Assembly: GCF_039544165.1 (NCBI RefSeq)
Contig: NZ_BAABLD010000002.1
Coordinates: 496,001-560,000 of the forward strand
Length of the DNA stretch: 64,000 nucleotides
Origin: Viridibacterium curvum
GTDB lineage: Bacteria; Pseudomonadota; Gammaproteobacteria; Burkholderiales; Rhodocyclaceae
Reading direction: 5' to 3'
A model generated the notes under the pieces. It made no database searches and had not been told where the DNA came from. It saw nothing but the letters and a program-made list of their open reading frames with translations. This document shows, piece after piece, positions 20,099 to 31,042 of the stretch (the first letter of the stretch is position 1; each line of letters opens with the position of its first letter). A program made the position numbers and the translations under genes.

Positions 20099-20500
20099 TC
20101 AGAGACTGCTGTAGGGGCGCCCGCTCTTGGTGGCCCCGCGCGCCCCGCTCTTGATGTCGAACACCTGGCCCTTGTAGGGCGCCTCGGGAGGAACGATGAC
20201 CCAGGTGCGCGAACTGCCCGTCACCGGGTCGATGGGCAGCGAGCGAAGATACTTGCGCTCGACGAGTTCGTTGAGGGATTCGGGATAGCGCCCCTGGTCG
20301 CTGAAGAACTTGTCGATCACCTCACGCGTCGCGTGAAGGTTCTCCATGAGCACGGTGTCCTTGGAATGATCCAGGCTCTGGAAGTAACGCGGGAGCGCCA
20401 GGGTCGCCAGCAAGGCGATGACCGCCATCACGATGAGCATCTCGATCATCGTGAAGGCAGCCTGACGCCGCCAGGCCCCGAAAACGCGCTTCTGGTTCAT
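20099..20500 (-). CDS. Type II secretion/type IV pilus pseudopilin
   Basis: This 133-residue prepilin-like protein has a class III signal 'QAAFTMIEMLIVMAVIALLA': a short basic leader, then the N-methylated hydrophobic helix with Glu at +5. The residue before the cleavage site is Ala, where Gly is normal for prepilin peptidase. The globular part contains 'QGRYPESLNELVERKYLRSLPIDPVTG', which is GspG-like. It is the last gene of the nine-gene operon; its ATG overlaps the secretin stop (TGATGA). It may be a minor pseudopilin priming the filament. Confidence 0.83.
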   Translation of the reverse strand: MNQKRVFGAWRRQAAFTMIEMLIVMAVIALLATLALPRYFQSLDHSKDTVLMENLHATREVIDKFFSDQGRYPESLNELVERKYLRSLPIDPVTGSSRTWVIVPPEAPYKGQVFDIKSGARGATKSGRPYSSL

Positions 20501-22425
20501 CAGTTCTCGTCGCGGTTGCGGCGCGGCTCGGCCGGTGCAGCCTGTGCGGGCTGCTGCTGAGGTTGCTCGACAACAACCGACGCGCCTTCAGCTTCGTTGC
20601 GACGACCACGCACACCGGTAATCGTGCCAGCGTCAAAGGTTTCGTTTGCGGCGTCCGGCTTCGCGATGCCGCGCACGAGGCGCGGAGTGATCGACAGCAC
20701 GATCTCGGTCTTGCCCTTGTCGTCGGAGTCCGATCGGAACAGGCGGCCAAGGATGGGGATATCACCCAGCAGCGGCACCTTGTTGACGGTCTTGCGGTCG
20801 CTATCCTGGATCAGCCCTGCCAAAACCTGGTTTTCACCATCCTTCAGGCGCAACACGGTCGCCGTGTTGCGCGTGCCGATGCGGTAGGCCACGTTGCCGT
20901 TGCTCTTGTTCTCGAGCTTCTCGTTGATGCTGCTCACTTCGAGCGAGAGCTTCAGGCCGATCTCGTTGCCCGGGAAAATCTGCGACTCCACTTCGAGCTT
21001 GAGACCCACATCGACATAGGTGATGTTCTGGCTCACCACGCCGTTGGAGGTTGCTGTTGCGCTGATGTTCGGCACGCGCTCACCAATCAGCACTTTCGCC
21101 TTCTCACGGTTCTTCACGCGGATGCGCGGGCTGGCGAGGATGTTCACGTCGGAGTCGGTGGCACCGAAGTTCAGGGTCAGGCCACCCAAAGTCAGCAGAG
21201 TAGACCCGGGAGTCAGGTTGAACAGGTCGCGTACGGTCAGCGATGAAGTCCCCGAACTCGTCACCGTTGAGGTGGTCGTCGTCGTCGTCGAACCACCCGA
21301 AGAGAAGGTACGAGCCAGCGGCGATAACGTAGCGGAAGTCGGCCAGGCCACTCCCAGGTTCTCGAGCTTGCCCTTGCTGACTTCCAGAATGGCCACTTCG
21401 AGCATTACTTCAGGCTCAGCCACGTCATGCAGTGCAATCAATTGCTCAGCGAGCGCAATCGCCTGAGGGGTATCCCGCACAACGATCATGTTCAGCTTCT
21501 CGTCCACCACCACATTGCTGAAACGCAGGATGGTTTTCATGCTGTTGGCGACGAGTTTTGCGTCGGCATTGGCAAGGTGGAAACCGCGCACCACCAGCCC
21601 TTGATAATCCGCCTGCTTGGCGGGTTCGTCAGGGTAGATCAACAGCGTGTTGTCATCCAGCGTGCGCCAGCCCAAGCGCGTGGTCAGCACAATCTTTTCA
21701 AGCGCCGCGCGAACCGTCGTATCGCGCAGGTAAATCGTGGTCTGCAGATCCTGCTGCACGTCCTTGTCTATGACGATGTTGAGTCCAGAGCTCTTGCCAA
21801 TGGCATCAAACAGGGAACGTACCGGTGCATCGCGGAACTGCAGGGTCACTTTCTTTTCCATCGCTTCGTCGAGAGGCGTCATGACGCGACCGGTCTTGCT
21901 GGCGGCGGACGCAGCCGAGCTTGCTGCAACACTTGATGCACGAGCTGAGGACTGCGCAGGTGCCGCAGGCGTAGCAGGCCGCGGGGGTGTCGCGGTTGCT
22001 CCAGGTATTGCTTGCGCGGTTGGCGACGCGACGGGAGCCGGGCTGCTCGCAACCGGCGCCGGTGTGCTGACGACTGTCGGTGCAGGGCTTGCCACTGCTG
22101 TCGGCGCTGCGACAGGCGCCACTGCAACTGAAGACGTCTGCCCTGCACTACTGGCTGAAGACTGGCGACCCGCATCGAGTACGGCGAGTTGTGCCGATGC
22201 CGTGCGATAAGCGTCTGCTGTTTCAGCATCCCCAGGGCGCGACTCATGCAGCTTGCGCAACACGACAACGGCTTCACGGACGCGTCCGGATGCCAGCAAG
22301 GTCTTGCCGTATTCGAGGTCTTCGCGCGGCGCATTCGACGCGCATCCTGTCGCCACAGAGGTGGCGAGCATCAGGCCGCACAGTGCAGCGAGCCAGACAG
22401 GCGTGTGATTTTTCTTGATTGTCAT
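20500..22425 (-). CDS. Secretin (GspD/PilQ/MshL-like), lipoprotein
   Basis: This is an outer-membrane secretin, 641 residues. It has a signal peptide with a probable lipobox ending at Cys28 ('SVATGC'), a short TPR-like segment, a long Ala/Pro/Ser/Val-rich linker (about 95-180), a secretin N-type domain ('VTLQFRDAPVRSLFDAIG'), and a C-terminal secretin domain with 'VPLLGDIPILGRLFRS' and 'EIVLSITPRLVRG'. A Ser/Thr run ('SGGSTTTTTTSTVTSSG') interrupts the domain near the gate region. It overlaps the upstream gene (ATGA). A pilotin was not found; the lipid anchor may replace it. Confidence 0.9.
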   Translation of the reverse strand: MTIKKNHTPVWLAALCGLMLATSVATGCASNAPREDLEYGKTLLASGRVREAVVVLRKLHESRPGDAETADAYRTASAQLAVLDAGRQSSASSAGQTSSVAVAPVAAPTAVASPAPTVVSTPAPVASSPAPVASPTAQAIPGATATPPRPATPAAPAQSSARASSVAASSAASAASKTGRVMTPLDEAMEKKVTLQFRDAPVRSLFDAIGKSSGLNIVIDKDVQQDLQTTIYLRDTTVRAALEKIVLTTRLGWRTLDDNTLLIYPDEPAKQADYQGLVVRGFHLANADAKLVANSMKTILRFSNVVVDEKLNMIVVRDTPQAIALAEQLIALHDVAEPEVMLEVAILEVSKGKLENLGVAWPTSATLSPLARTFSSGGSTTTTTTSTVTSSGTSSLTVRDLFNLTPGSTLLTLGGLTLNFGATDSDVNILASPRIRVKNREKAKVLIGERVPNISATATSNGVVSQNITYVDVGLKLEVESQIFPGNEIGLKLSLEVSSINEKLENKSNGNVAYRIGTRNTATVLRLKDGENQVLAGLIQDSDRKTVNKVPLLGDIPILGRLFRSDSDDKGKTEIVLSITPRLVRGIAKPDAANETFDAGTITGVRGRRNEAEGASVVVEQPQQQPAQAAPAEPRRNRDEN

Positions 22426-22949
22426 TGGCCACCCTCGATCGGGATGATATGGGTTGATTTGGTAGGCAAATGGGTCAGCTGTACCTGGTTCGACTGCACG
22501 GCTTCCACGCGGTAATCCTTGATCACCGATCCAGGCGTCACGACATAGGTGCTCTTGTCGCTGTCGAGAAAAACATTCCAGCGACCATCGCGCAGCATGC
22601 GGCCGATGAAGCGGAAATCCGGCGCAGGAATCTGTGGCTCTTGCGTTTGCGGACGCTCCGGTTCGGGGGGGCGACCGTTACTGAACAGATTGACCGGGTT
22701 GTCCTGATCCAGCAGTGCGCGCACACCGTCGCGGGCAAATCCTGCCGGGGCGCTGCTCTCCACCGCAGACGCTTCGGATGCGCTGCCCGTTACCTGCCCC
22801 GTCTCGACCTGCCCTGCGGCGCCAGAGCGCGCTACGGGTTCGGCGATTTCACCATTCGGAGTTTTGTCGGCGAAGAAAGCCAGCCAAGCCGCAATGGCCA
22901 GGAAAGGCAGCAGGAACAGGATGCGTCTCTGATCGGCGGGCTTGCTCAC
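22422..22949 (-). CDS. GspC/PilP-like inner-membrane protein of the secretion operon
   Basis: This 175-residue protein has one N-terminal transmembrane helix ('ILFLLPFLAIAAWLAFF'), a low-complexity periplasmic linker, and a C-terminal beta domain ('FRFIGRMLRDGRWNVFLDSD', 'GSVIKDYRVEAVQSNQVQLT') like the homology region of GspC/PilP. That domain contacts the secretin periplasmic domains in known systems. I chose GTG 22949, which overlaps the upstream stop as GTGA, like other junctions in this operon, over a GTG ten codons earlier. Assignment to GspC or PilP cannot be decided by eye. Confidence 0.72.
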   Translation of the reverse strand: MSKPADQRRILFLLPFLAIAAWLAFFADKTPNGEIAEPVARSGAAGQVETGQVTGSASEASAVESSAPAGFARDGVRALLDQDNPVNLFSNGRPPEPERPQTQEPQIPAPDFRFIGRMLRDGRWNVFLDSDKSTYVVTPGSVIKDYRVEAVQSNQVQLTHLPTKSTHIIPIEGGQ

Positions 22950-23521
22950 TTTGCACCCCCAGCCGTCGGGCGCTGCCACAGTGAGAAGTAGATCTGGGCA
23001 TCGATCTGATCGGAGCTCGCCTGCTCGCGCTTGACGATCAACTGCTCAACGGACAGCGAAGACACCTCGGCCATGACGGTGAGCAGGAACAAGCGCAGCG
23101 TCGGATAGTTGCCCTTCACCGGCATGGCAATTTGCAACTCCGAGTAATCCTGCTGCTGTCCGCCTGCGAGACGGCGGTAATCCGTCTGCGTCACCTGCAA
23201 ACCCATGCCCGTCGCAAACTCCTGCAACTTGCGGATGGTTGCGGTGGTGGTGGACTGGTCCGCCAGCGTACGTGCCAGACCTTGCGCAGGCGAAAGGCGC
23301 TCCGACTCGGGCTTGGCTTGCAGGGAGGCCAGTTGCCGGGTCATGCGGCTAGCGTCATCCAGTGCATTCTGACGCGCGCCACTGATCTGCGGCATGACGA
23401 TAGCGAGCACCGCGAGCAGTGCGACGAAAACGCCAGCGCCTACAAAAGGCCAGACGCCTTGCCGGGCGTACAGCAAGCCGGCCTGCAAGCGCAGCGCATC
23501 CATGCGGGCGACATTGCTCAT
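22946..23521 (-). CDS. PilO/GspM-like inner-membrane protein
   Basis: This 191-residue bitopic protein has a short cytoplasmic N terminus, one transmembrane helix ('VGAGVFVALLAVLAIVM'), a coiled-coil segment and a periplasmic ferredoxin-like domain ending with 'LFLLTVMAEVSSLSVEQLIV'. This layout is typical of PilO and GspM, which dimerise with the PilN/GspL partner to form the alignment complex. Position directly after the PilN-like gene with ATGA overlap supports it. Sequence identity to either family is not obvious by eye. Confidence 0.72.
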   Translation of the reverse strand: MSNVARMDALRLQAGLLYARQGVWPFVGAGVFVALLAVLAIVMPQISGARQNALDDASRMTRQLASLQAKPESERLSPAQGLARTLADQSTTTATIRKLQEFATGMGLQVTQTDYRRLAGGQQQDYSELQIAMPVKGNYPTLRLFLLTVMAEVSSLSVEQLIVKREQASSDQIDAQIYFSLWQRPTAGGAK

Positions 23522-24102
23522 TGCGCGCCCCCTTCCGTGCGAGCCTGCTTTTCAGCCTTGACGGGTTGCGGTGCATCCAGCGTGAAGCGGATGCGCTGAC
23601 CGCCATCGACCATCACGGCCTCCTGCCTGGCGAGGACCAGCCCATTGAAGCCAGGCGCAGCTTTGAGGGCTTCGAGATAGTCCAGCCCTGCACCCAGCTC
23701 ACTGGCTTCGATCACCATCTTGTTGCTCTGGCGCACGATGCCGAACTCCATCGACATGATGTTGACGCCCTGGCGATTGTTCTTCTCGAGCGAGTCGATC
23801 AAGGTGGCCCACGGGTAGTTGAGATGCTGGCTGGCATGCGCTACGGCTTCGGCGGATTCGATCTTGGCGAGGTCATCCTCGCCACTGCCCTGACTGGCGC
23901 GATCCAGTTCAGCAGCAATCGAAGTCTTGCGTGAGACAGCGCGATCACGCTCGCCCGCCATTTGCCAGCACGCCATGCAAGCGGTGACGAAGGCTGCCAC
24001 CAGCAACAGGCACAGCAGCCACCACAGCGGACGGCGCCCCTTGTCGGAGCCCGCCTCCCACCAGCCGGCGACCGGTGCGAAATCAATGTGCATGGGCTTC
24101 AT
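23518..24102 (-). CDS. PilN/GspL-like inner-membrane protein
   Basis: This 194-residue protein has a cytoplasmic N-terminal segment of about 25 residues, a transmembrane helix ('LWWLLCLLLVAAFVTACMA') and a periplasmic domain with a coiled coil. 'YPWATLIDSLEKNN' resembles the PilN/fimbrial assembly motif region near the start of the periplasmic fold. It overlaps the PilM-like gene before it and the PilO-like gene after it by four bases each. The expected role is to link the cytoplasmic PilM-like protein to the periplasmic part of the machine. Confidence 0.74.
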   Translation of the reverse strand: MKPMHIDFAPVAGWWEAGSDKGRRPLWWLLCLLLVAAFVTACMACWQMAGERDRAVSRKTSIAAELDRASQGSGEDDLAKIESAEAVAHASQHLNYPWATLIDSLEKNNRQGVNIMSMEFGIVRQSNKMVIEASELGAGLDYLEALKAAPGFNGLVLARQEAVMVDGGQRIRFTLDAPQPVKAEKQARTEGGAQ

Positions 24103-24918
24103 GCTGCCACCCCGTGCAAGGCCAGCCGGAATGCATCCGAAGCCCGCTCCATGCCGACAGCCTTGGGCATCGGACGAGCACGCGACGGCATCTTGACTCT
24201 GATACTTGACCCGGGGACTTCAATGATGGGCGGTGCATCGCCGAGCAGGAAAACCGTTGCTGGCATGTCATGCCCCAGGCGCAAGGCCTCGGTCTCCAGC
24301 TTGGCCAGCACTTCAGGCAAGGCAGGCGTCAGGTCGAAGCGGAACTGACGCGCGGCAAGCAACTGGCCACGTTGTTGCAACAGCGCCAGGAAGGCATGCG
24401 AACCGAAACAGCAGATCCATCCGTCTTCCTTGAGCTGCGATGCATCGCGGTTGATGAGGCGGATCGCCTCCGGCACCACTGAGGCGATGCGACAGCCGCT
24501 GTGACTGGAGACTGCTGTCAGCGCCACGACCAGCGAACGTGGCACTGCACAAGCCAGCATCGGACGATTGGCCGACCAGTCGGCTTCGATGTGCCAGGCT
24601 TCTGCAGCAGCACCGAAGAGCTGCTCGAAGCGGCCAGCAGCCAGCGCACGCAGCTCCAGCATGCTGCCGAGGCCCTTCGGCGGCGTGACAGTCCAGTAAC
24701 GCACCCAGTCATCAGAGATCGACACCTGCAAGCGACCGGAAAGCTTGTTGGCCTGCGACAAGGCCGTGTTCACAGCCGGCTCCCAGATTGCGGTCTCGGG
24801 CGAGCCTGCGCCCGGCAGATAGTCGCGCAGGGGCAGCTGACTCGCTACGTGGGCACCTTCGGAATTGATGCGGTCGACGATCACCAGCTCGCCACCGCCC
24901 ACACCCATGCCCAGAGAT

Positions 24919-24938
<20 letters not shown>
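24099..24938 (-). CDS. PilM/GspL cytoplasmic-domain-like protein
   Basis: This 279-residue soluble protein appears to be an actin-like fold of the PilM/GspL-N type: 'VSISDDWVRYWTVTPPKG' and 'EADWSANRPMLACAVPRSL' fit this group loosely. The GTG start at 24938 is decided by a strong GAGGAGG 6-7 bases upstream; it lies inside the end of the ATPase gene (20-base overlap). It should sit under the inner membrane, bridging the GspE-like ATPase and the PilN-like protein. Identification rests mainly on position and size. Confidence 0.68.
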
Positions 24939-26606
<1,668 letters not shown>

Positions 26607-26610
<4 letters not shown>

Positions 26611-27794
26611 TGAATGGACCCCGCCAGATCGAAAATCGGCATGTACAGCAGCACGACGATCAGACCGACCACGATACCGATGAAGGCCATCAGGGCGGGC
26701 TCCACAACTTTGCTGGTCCGTTCGATCCAGCGGGCGCTTTCGCCCTCATAAAACATGGCCGACCGGGTCAGCATGGCACCCATCTGACCAGAACGCTCGC
26801 CCACGCGCAGCATGCGCAGCGAGATCGGCGTTGTGAGTCCGTGTGCCTCGAAGGCCTTGGACACCGGATCGCCATTCGTGATGTCGGCGCGCGCCGCAGC
26901 CAGCTTGACCCGGAAACCGGCCGACAGCGTGCCGGCCACCATGTCCAGCGCCGTCACGACGGTGATGCCGCCTTCGAGCAGCATGCCTACCGTCAGATAC
27001 AGCCGGGAGATCTCGATGATCACCGCACGCTCGGCAATGCCCGGAATCTTTGCCGCGATCTGTCCCCAGCGGCCCTCACGCCCGATGCGGCGAACGTGAT
27101 GCACGACGAAGAAAATCAGCGCTACCACCAGCGGAATGACGATCAACGAATGCTTGCCGATGAAATCCCCCCAGGCCAGCAGCAGTTGCGACATCACAGG
27201 CAGGTCACGACCGCTGTCCTTGTAGACCGCAGCGAACTTCGGCACCACGTACATCATCAGGAACAGCGCCACCGCGCCACCCACCGACAACAGGATCGCC
27301 GGATAGATTGCCGCACCGACGATGGTCGCACGCACCTGTTCCATGCGTGACTGGTAGTCAATGTAACGACCAAGCGCCCGCGGCAGATCGCTGGTCCGCT
27401 CGGCGGCACGCACAATGCCAACGTACAGCGGCGGGAAGTGCTCAGCCTGCAAACCAATGGCATCAGAGAATTTCATGCCTTCGCGCATGCGATGGATCAA
27501 GGCCTCCATCACGCCACGCGCGACTTCGCCCGACTCCTTCTCCACCAGCGCCTCCAGGGCCTCAACCAGCGACAGACCTGCGTCGAGCAGCGACAGCAGC
27601 TCCTGACTGAAGAGAATCAGGTTGAAGCTGCCACCACGGCTACGACGGCGGCGCGTGGCACCGAGAGCGCGAAGACTCACCGGACGCAGGCGCCGGGTTT
27701 CGCAAACCTTGCGCGCAGCGACCTCGTCTTCGGCCTCAAGAGTCAGCGTTTGCAGCTGATTGTCAGCCGTGAGGGCACGGATCTCGAATTGCAT
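26607..27794 (-). CDS. GspF-family inner-membrane platform protein
   Basis: This 395-residue platform protein has two cytoplasmic T2SSF domains and three transmembrane segments. The first domain has 'ILFSQELLSLLDAGLSLVEAL' and the second 'ISRLYLTVGMLLEGGITVVTAL', followed by 'LRMLRVGERSGQMGAML' and a last membrane helix 'FIGIVVGLIVVLLYMPIF'. It couples the ATPase to the growing pseudopilus. Its start is 25 bases after gspG; its stop overlaps the ATPase start. Confidence 0.92.
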
Positions 27795-27819
27795 GTGGGG
27801 ACGCCCCCGCGAACCGGGA

Positions 27820-28260
27820 TCAGTTCGTCACGTCGGCGGCGGTGTCGGTACCGCCGGGCTGCCCGTCACTGCCATATGAGGTGATGTCGTAATCACGGCC
27901 CTTGGTGCCGGGTGACTTATAGGTGTAGGCCTTGCCCCAGGGATCAGGCGGGACGGCCTTCTGCAGGTAGGGGCCATTCCACTTGGTGGCGCCTGCAGGG
28001 CGTTCCAGCAGGGCATTGAAACCTTCGGCAGTGGTCGGAAAACGGCCAACATCGGTGCGGAACAGATCTACAGCCTTGGAGAAGGATTCGATCTGGGCCT
28101 TTGCTACGGTCTGCTCGGACTTGCCGATGGACGAGAAGTACTTCGGGCCCACATAAGCTGCCAGCATGCCGATGATGGCTACCACCACCAGCAGTTCAAG
28201 CAGCGTAAACCCCTTGTCTGCACGACCGAAGCCGCTCACGTTCCTCTTGCTGTTACGCAT
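27820..28260 (-). CDS. gspG: Major pseudopilin GspG
   Basis: This is the major pseudopilin of the type II secretion-like machine, 146 residues. The class III leader is normal: 'DKGFTLLELLVVVAIIGMLA' with Gly before the cleavage site and Glu at +5. The C-terminal part has the GspG hallmarks 'PTTAEGFNALLERP', 'YLQKAVPPDPWGKAYTY' and 'DITSYGSDGQPGGTDTAADV', the last being the calcium-binding loop. ATG 28260 is chosen since the open frame upstream is not leader-like. It is the first gene of the operon that runs to 20099. Confidence 0.93.
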   Translation of the reverse strand: MRNSKRNVSGFGRADKGFTLLELLVVVAIIGMLAAYVGPKYFSSIGKSEQTVAKAQIESFSKAVDLFRTDVGRFPTTAEGFNALLERPAGATKWNGPYLQKAVPPDPWGKAYTYKSPGTKGRDYDITSYGSDGQPGGTDTAADVTN

Positions 28261-28510
28261 TTGTCTCACCAGTATTGTTTTCAGTGGCCCTCTGACAGAC
28301 TGCCAGAGTGTGAAGTTCAGGCCACGACAAATTGCACAAAACCGCGCAAACCCAATAAATTCGCGGCGCCGCAACAATCCGGCCCGTCTTCACCCAAGAC
28401 GCGGGAGCATGCCACAAAGCCGCTCCAAGTCCAATTCTGTTGCGCCAGATCGACTGTCTTTACGCTTCCGCACCTATTATCGGGGGCCGGCCAACTCGCC
28501 TTTGCAGCCC
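28261..28510. other. Divergent intergenic region, secretion operon and CDF gene
   Basis: This 250-base gap separates two divergent starts and should contain both promoters. I see a small inverted repeat around 28290-28310 (CTCTG...CAGAG) but no convincing sigma-54 or sigma-32 site. Confidence 0.4.
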
Positions 28511-29389
28511 ATGAACGCAACACATTTCCGCGAAGCCCGTTTCTACATCAGCCTGTCGATTGCAGCGGCCGTCGCCACCATCACGCTGAAGTTGTTTGCG
28601 TGGTGGATCAGCGGATCTGTCGGTCTCCTCTCGGACGCCCTGGAGTCCTTCGTCAATCTGGTCGGCGCAAGCTTTGCACTGTGGATGATCCAGATTGCCA
28701 GCACACCGCCCGACGCAGACCATCCCTACGGCCACAGCAAGGCCGAGTACTTTTCGAGCGGCTTTGAAGGCATGCTCATTTTCGCCGCCGCAGCGCTGAT
28801 CCTGTGGACAGCCATTCCGCGCCTGTTCGCCCCGACACCGCTGGAGTCCCTGGGGATCGGCTTGTGGCTGTCGGCGGCCAGCACTGCATTGAATTTCATG
28901 GTCTCGCGCCTGCTGTCCCGAGCCGGACAGCGTCTGCGCTCGGTAGCGCTGGAGGCAGATGCCCGCCACCTGATGACCGACGTCTGGACGACACTGGGCG
29001 TGATCGTTGGCCTGATTGCCGTCGCGCTGACTGGGTGGCTGTGGCTCGACGCTCTGATCGCCATCGGCGTCGCGCTGCACATTTTGTTCGAAGGCTGGAA
29101 GCTCATGCGGGCAGCAACCGCGGGGCTGATGGACGAGTCGCTGCCGGGTGAAGATCTGGCAAGCATTGAAACCGTGCTGGAAGATTTCCGCGCTCAGGGC
29201 GCTTCCTTCCTGCAACTCAAGACCCGTCAGGCTGGCAGCACACGCTTTGTCCATGTCACCGTGCAAGTCCCCGGCGACTGGCATGTGGACGTGGCACACG
29301 ATCTGCTCGACAAGGTTGAAGCCCGCATTGCCGAGGCTCTGCAAGGCGCACAGGTCAGCACCCACCTTGAACCCCTGCGCAGCGCATGA
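28511..29389 (+). CDS. Cation diffusion facilitator family transporter
   Basis: This is a metal/proton antiporter of the CDF family, 292 residues, with six predicted membrane helices and a C-terminal cytoplasmic domain ('HVTVQVPGDWHVDVAHDLLD'). The helix 2 metal site reads 'LLSDALESFVN' (Glu and Asn where FieF has two Asp), and helix 5 has 'DARHLMTDVWTT' with the usual HxxxD pair. 'DADHPYGHSKAEY' is the conserved loop. The altered helix 2 pair may change metal choice (Zn, Fe, Mn or Co cannot be separated here). The ATG at 28511 lacks a strong ribosome site, but the upstream frame overlaps the gspG promoter region. Confidence 0.9.
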   Translation: MNATHFREARFYISLSIAAAVATITLKLFAWWISGSVGLLSDALESFVNLVGASFALWMIQIASTPPDADHPYGHSKAEYFSSGFEGMLIFAAAALILWTAIPRLFAPTPLESLGIGLWLSAASTALNFMVSRLLSRAGQRLRSVALEADARHLMTDVWTTLGVIVGLIAVALTGWLWLDALIAIGVALHILFEGWKLMRAATAGLMDESLPGEDLASIETVLEDFRAQGASFLQLKTRQAGSTRFVHVTVQVPGDWHVDVAHDLLDKVEARIAEALQGAQVSTHLEPLRSA

Positions 29390-29432
29390 TGCCGCGCAGG
29401 CGGCCGCGCCACTATTCGGATAAAATCCACTG

Positions 29433-30443
29433 ATGCTTTATCACCTCGCCAGACCTCTGCTCTTCTCTCTCGATCCCGAGAAAGCTCACGAATTCACCCT
29501 GTCCACACTGCACCACCTGGGTGGCTGGATGCCTGCTTGCCCACGCAATCAGGGCACACCGGTGGAGTTTATGGGCATTCGCTTCCCCAATCGCGTCGGC
29601 CTCGCAGCCGGCCTGGACAAGAATGCAGAAGCCATCGACGGACTGGCCGCTTTCGGCTTCGGCTTCATCGAAGTCGGCACCGTGACACCGCGCCCACAGC
29701 CGGGCAATCCGAAGCCGCGCATGTTCCGCATCCCGGAAGCCAAAGCCATCATCAACCGCATGGGCTTCAACAACCACGGTGTCGACAACCTCGTCACCCG
29801 CGTCAAAGAGGCGAAGTTCACCGGCGTACTTGGCATCAACATCGGCAAGAACTTCGACACACCTATCGAAAAAGCCGCCGACGATTACCTGATCTGCCTG
29901 GAGAAGGTCTACGCCCATGCGAGCTACGTGACGGTGAACATCTCCTCGCCCAACACCAAGAACCTGCGCCAACTGCAGGGCGAGTCCGAACTCGACGACC
30001 TGCTCGGGCGCCTGAAATCCCGCCAGACCGATCTGGCCGAAAAGCATGGCAAGTACGTGCCGATGACGCTCAAGATCGCCCCCGATCTGGATGACGCGCA
30101 ACTTACCAACATCGCCGACGCACTTCGTCGCCACCGCATCGACGGCGTAATCGCCACCAACACCACCATCGGCCGTGAAGGTGTCGAAGGCCTCCGTAAC
30201 GCCACTGAAACCGGCGGTTTGTCCGGGGCGCCGGTGCGCGAGAAGTCGACCCGAGTCGTTCGCGAACTGGCCAGCCGACTCGCTGGCGAGTTGCCTATCA
30301 TCGGCGTGGGTGGTATCACAGAAGGGGCGCATGCTGCGGAGAAGATTGCCGCCGGCGCGAGCCTTGTTCAGCTCTACACGGGATTCATCTACGGAGGTCC
30401 CGGCCTGGTCTGCGACAGCATTTCTGCTACCAGCAAAGGCTGA
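29433..30443 (+). CDS. pyrD: Dihydroorotate dehydrogenase (quinone), class 2
   Basis: PyrD oxidises dihydroorotate to orotate at the inner membrane, passing electrons to quinone (pyrimidine synthesis). The 336-residue product has the N-terminal membrane-associating helix ('LYHLARPLLFSLDPEKAHEF'), 'VGLAAGLDKNAEAIDG', 'RMGFNNHGVDN', the catalytic serine region 'VTVNISSPNTKNLR' and C-terminal FMN-binding 'GVGGITEGAHAAEKIAAGAS'. Length matches E. coli PyrD (336). rsxA follows 17 bases later, so pyrD may share transcription with the rsx operon. Confidence 0.97.
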   Translation: MLYHLARPLLFSLDPEKAHEFTLSTLHHLGGWMPACPRNQGTPVEFMGIRFPNRVGLAAGLDKNAEAIDGLAAFGFGFIEVGTVTPRPQPGNPKPRMFRIPEAKAIINRMGFNNHGVDNLVTRVKEAKFTGVLGINIGKNFDTPIEKAADDYLICLEKVYAHASYVTVNISSPNTKNLRQLQGESELDDLLGRLKSRQTDLAEKHGKYVPMTLKIAPDLDDAQLTNIADALRRHRIDGVIATNTTIGREGVEGLRNATETGGLSGAPVREKSTRVVRELASRLAGELPIIGVGGITEGAHAAEKIAAGASLVQLYTGFIYGGPGLVCDSISATSKG

Positions 30444-30460
30444 CCACCACAGGAGTCCGC

Positions 30461-31042
30461 ATGACTCACTACCTTCTCTTGCTGATCGGCGCGGTACTGG
30501 TCAACAACGTCGTCTTCGTCCGCATCCTCGGGCTGTGTCCGTTCATGGGTGTTTCGAAGAAGTACGAGACCGCAGTCGGCATGGGCGCCGCGACCACATT
30601 CGTGCTCACGCTGGGCTGCGGCACAAGCTACCTTATAGACCATTACCTGCTCGCTGCATTCGACGTCGGTTACCTGCGTACCCTGGCGTTTATCGTCGTC
30701 ATTGCAGCCATCGTGCAACTCACAGAACTGGTGCTGGCAAAGACCAGCCCGGTGCTGCACCAGGTGCTGGGCATCTACCTGCCGCTGATCACCACCAACT
30801 GCGCGGTACTCGGTATCCCCCTGCTGTCGGTGGCTTATCGTCACAATTTTCTCGAAGCGCTGTTGTTCGGCTTCGGCAGTTCGCTGGGGTTCTCGCTGGC
30901 ATTGGTCCTTTTCGCCGGCATTCGTGAGCGCCTTGATGGCGCCGACATCCCTATCCCGTTCCGGGGAACGGCCATTGCGCTCGTCACCGCCGGACTCATG
31001 AGCCTTGCCTTCATGGGCTTTGCCGGACTGGACAAATACTGA
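30461..31042 (+). CDS. rsxA: Ion-translocating electron transport complex subunit RsxA/RnfA
   Basis: RsxA is an integral subunit of the Rnf/Rsx complex, which couples electron transfer between ferredoxin and NAD(H) to ion translocation; in E. coli it reduces SoxR. The 193-residue product has six hydrophobic helices and family motifs 'LINNVVFVRILGLCPFMGVS'-like sequence near the N terminus and 'LPLITTNCAVLGIP', whose Cys helps bind the membrane iron-sulfur centre. AGGAG precedes the ATG. Its stop overlaps the rsxB start. Confidence 0.96.
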   Translation: MTHYLLLLIGAVLVNNVVFVRILGLCPFMGVSKKYETAVGMGAATTFVLTLGCGTSYLIDHYLLAAFDVGYLRTLAFIVVIAAIVQLTELVLAKTSPVLHQVLGIYLPLITTNCAVLGIPLLSVAYRHNFLEALLFGFGSSLGFSLALVLFAGIRERLDGADIPIPFRGTAIALVTAGLMSLAFMGFAGLDKY

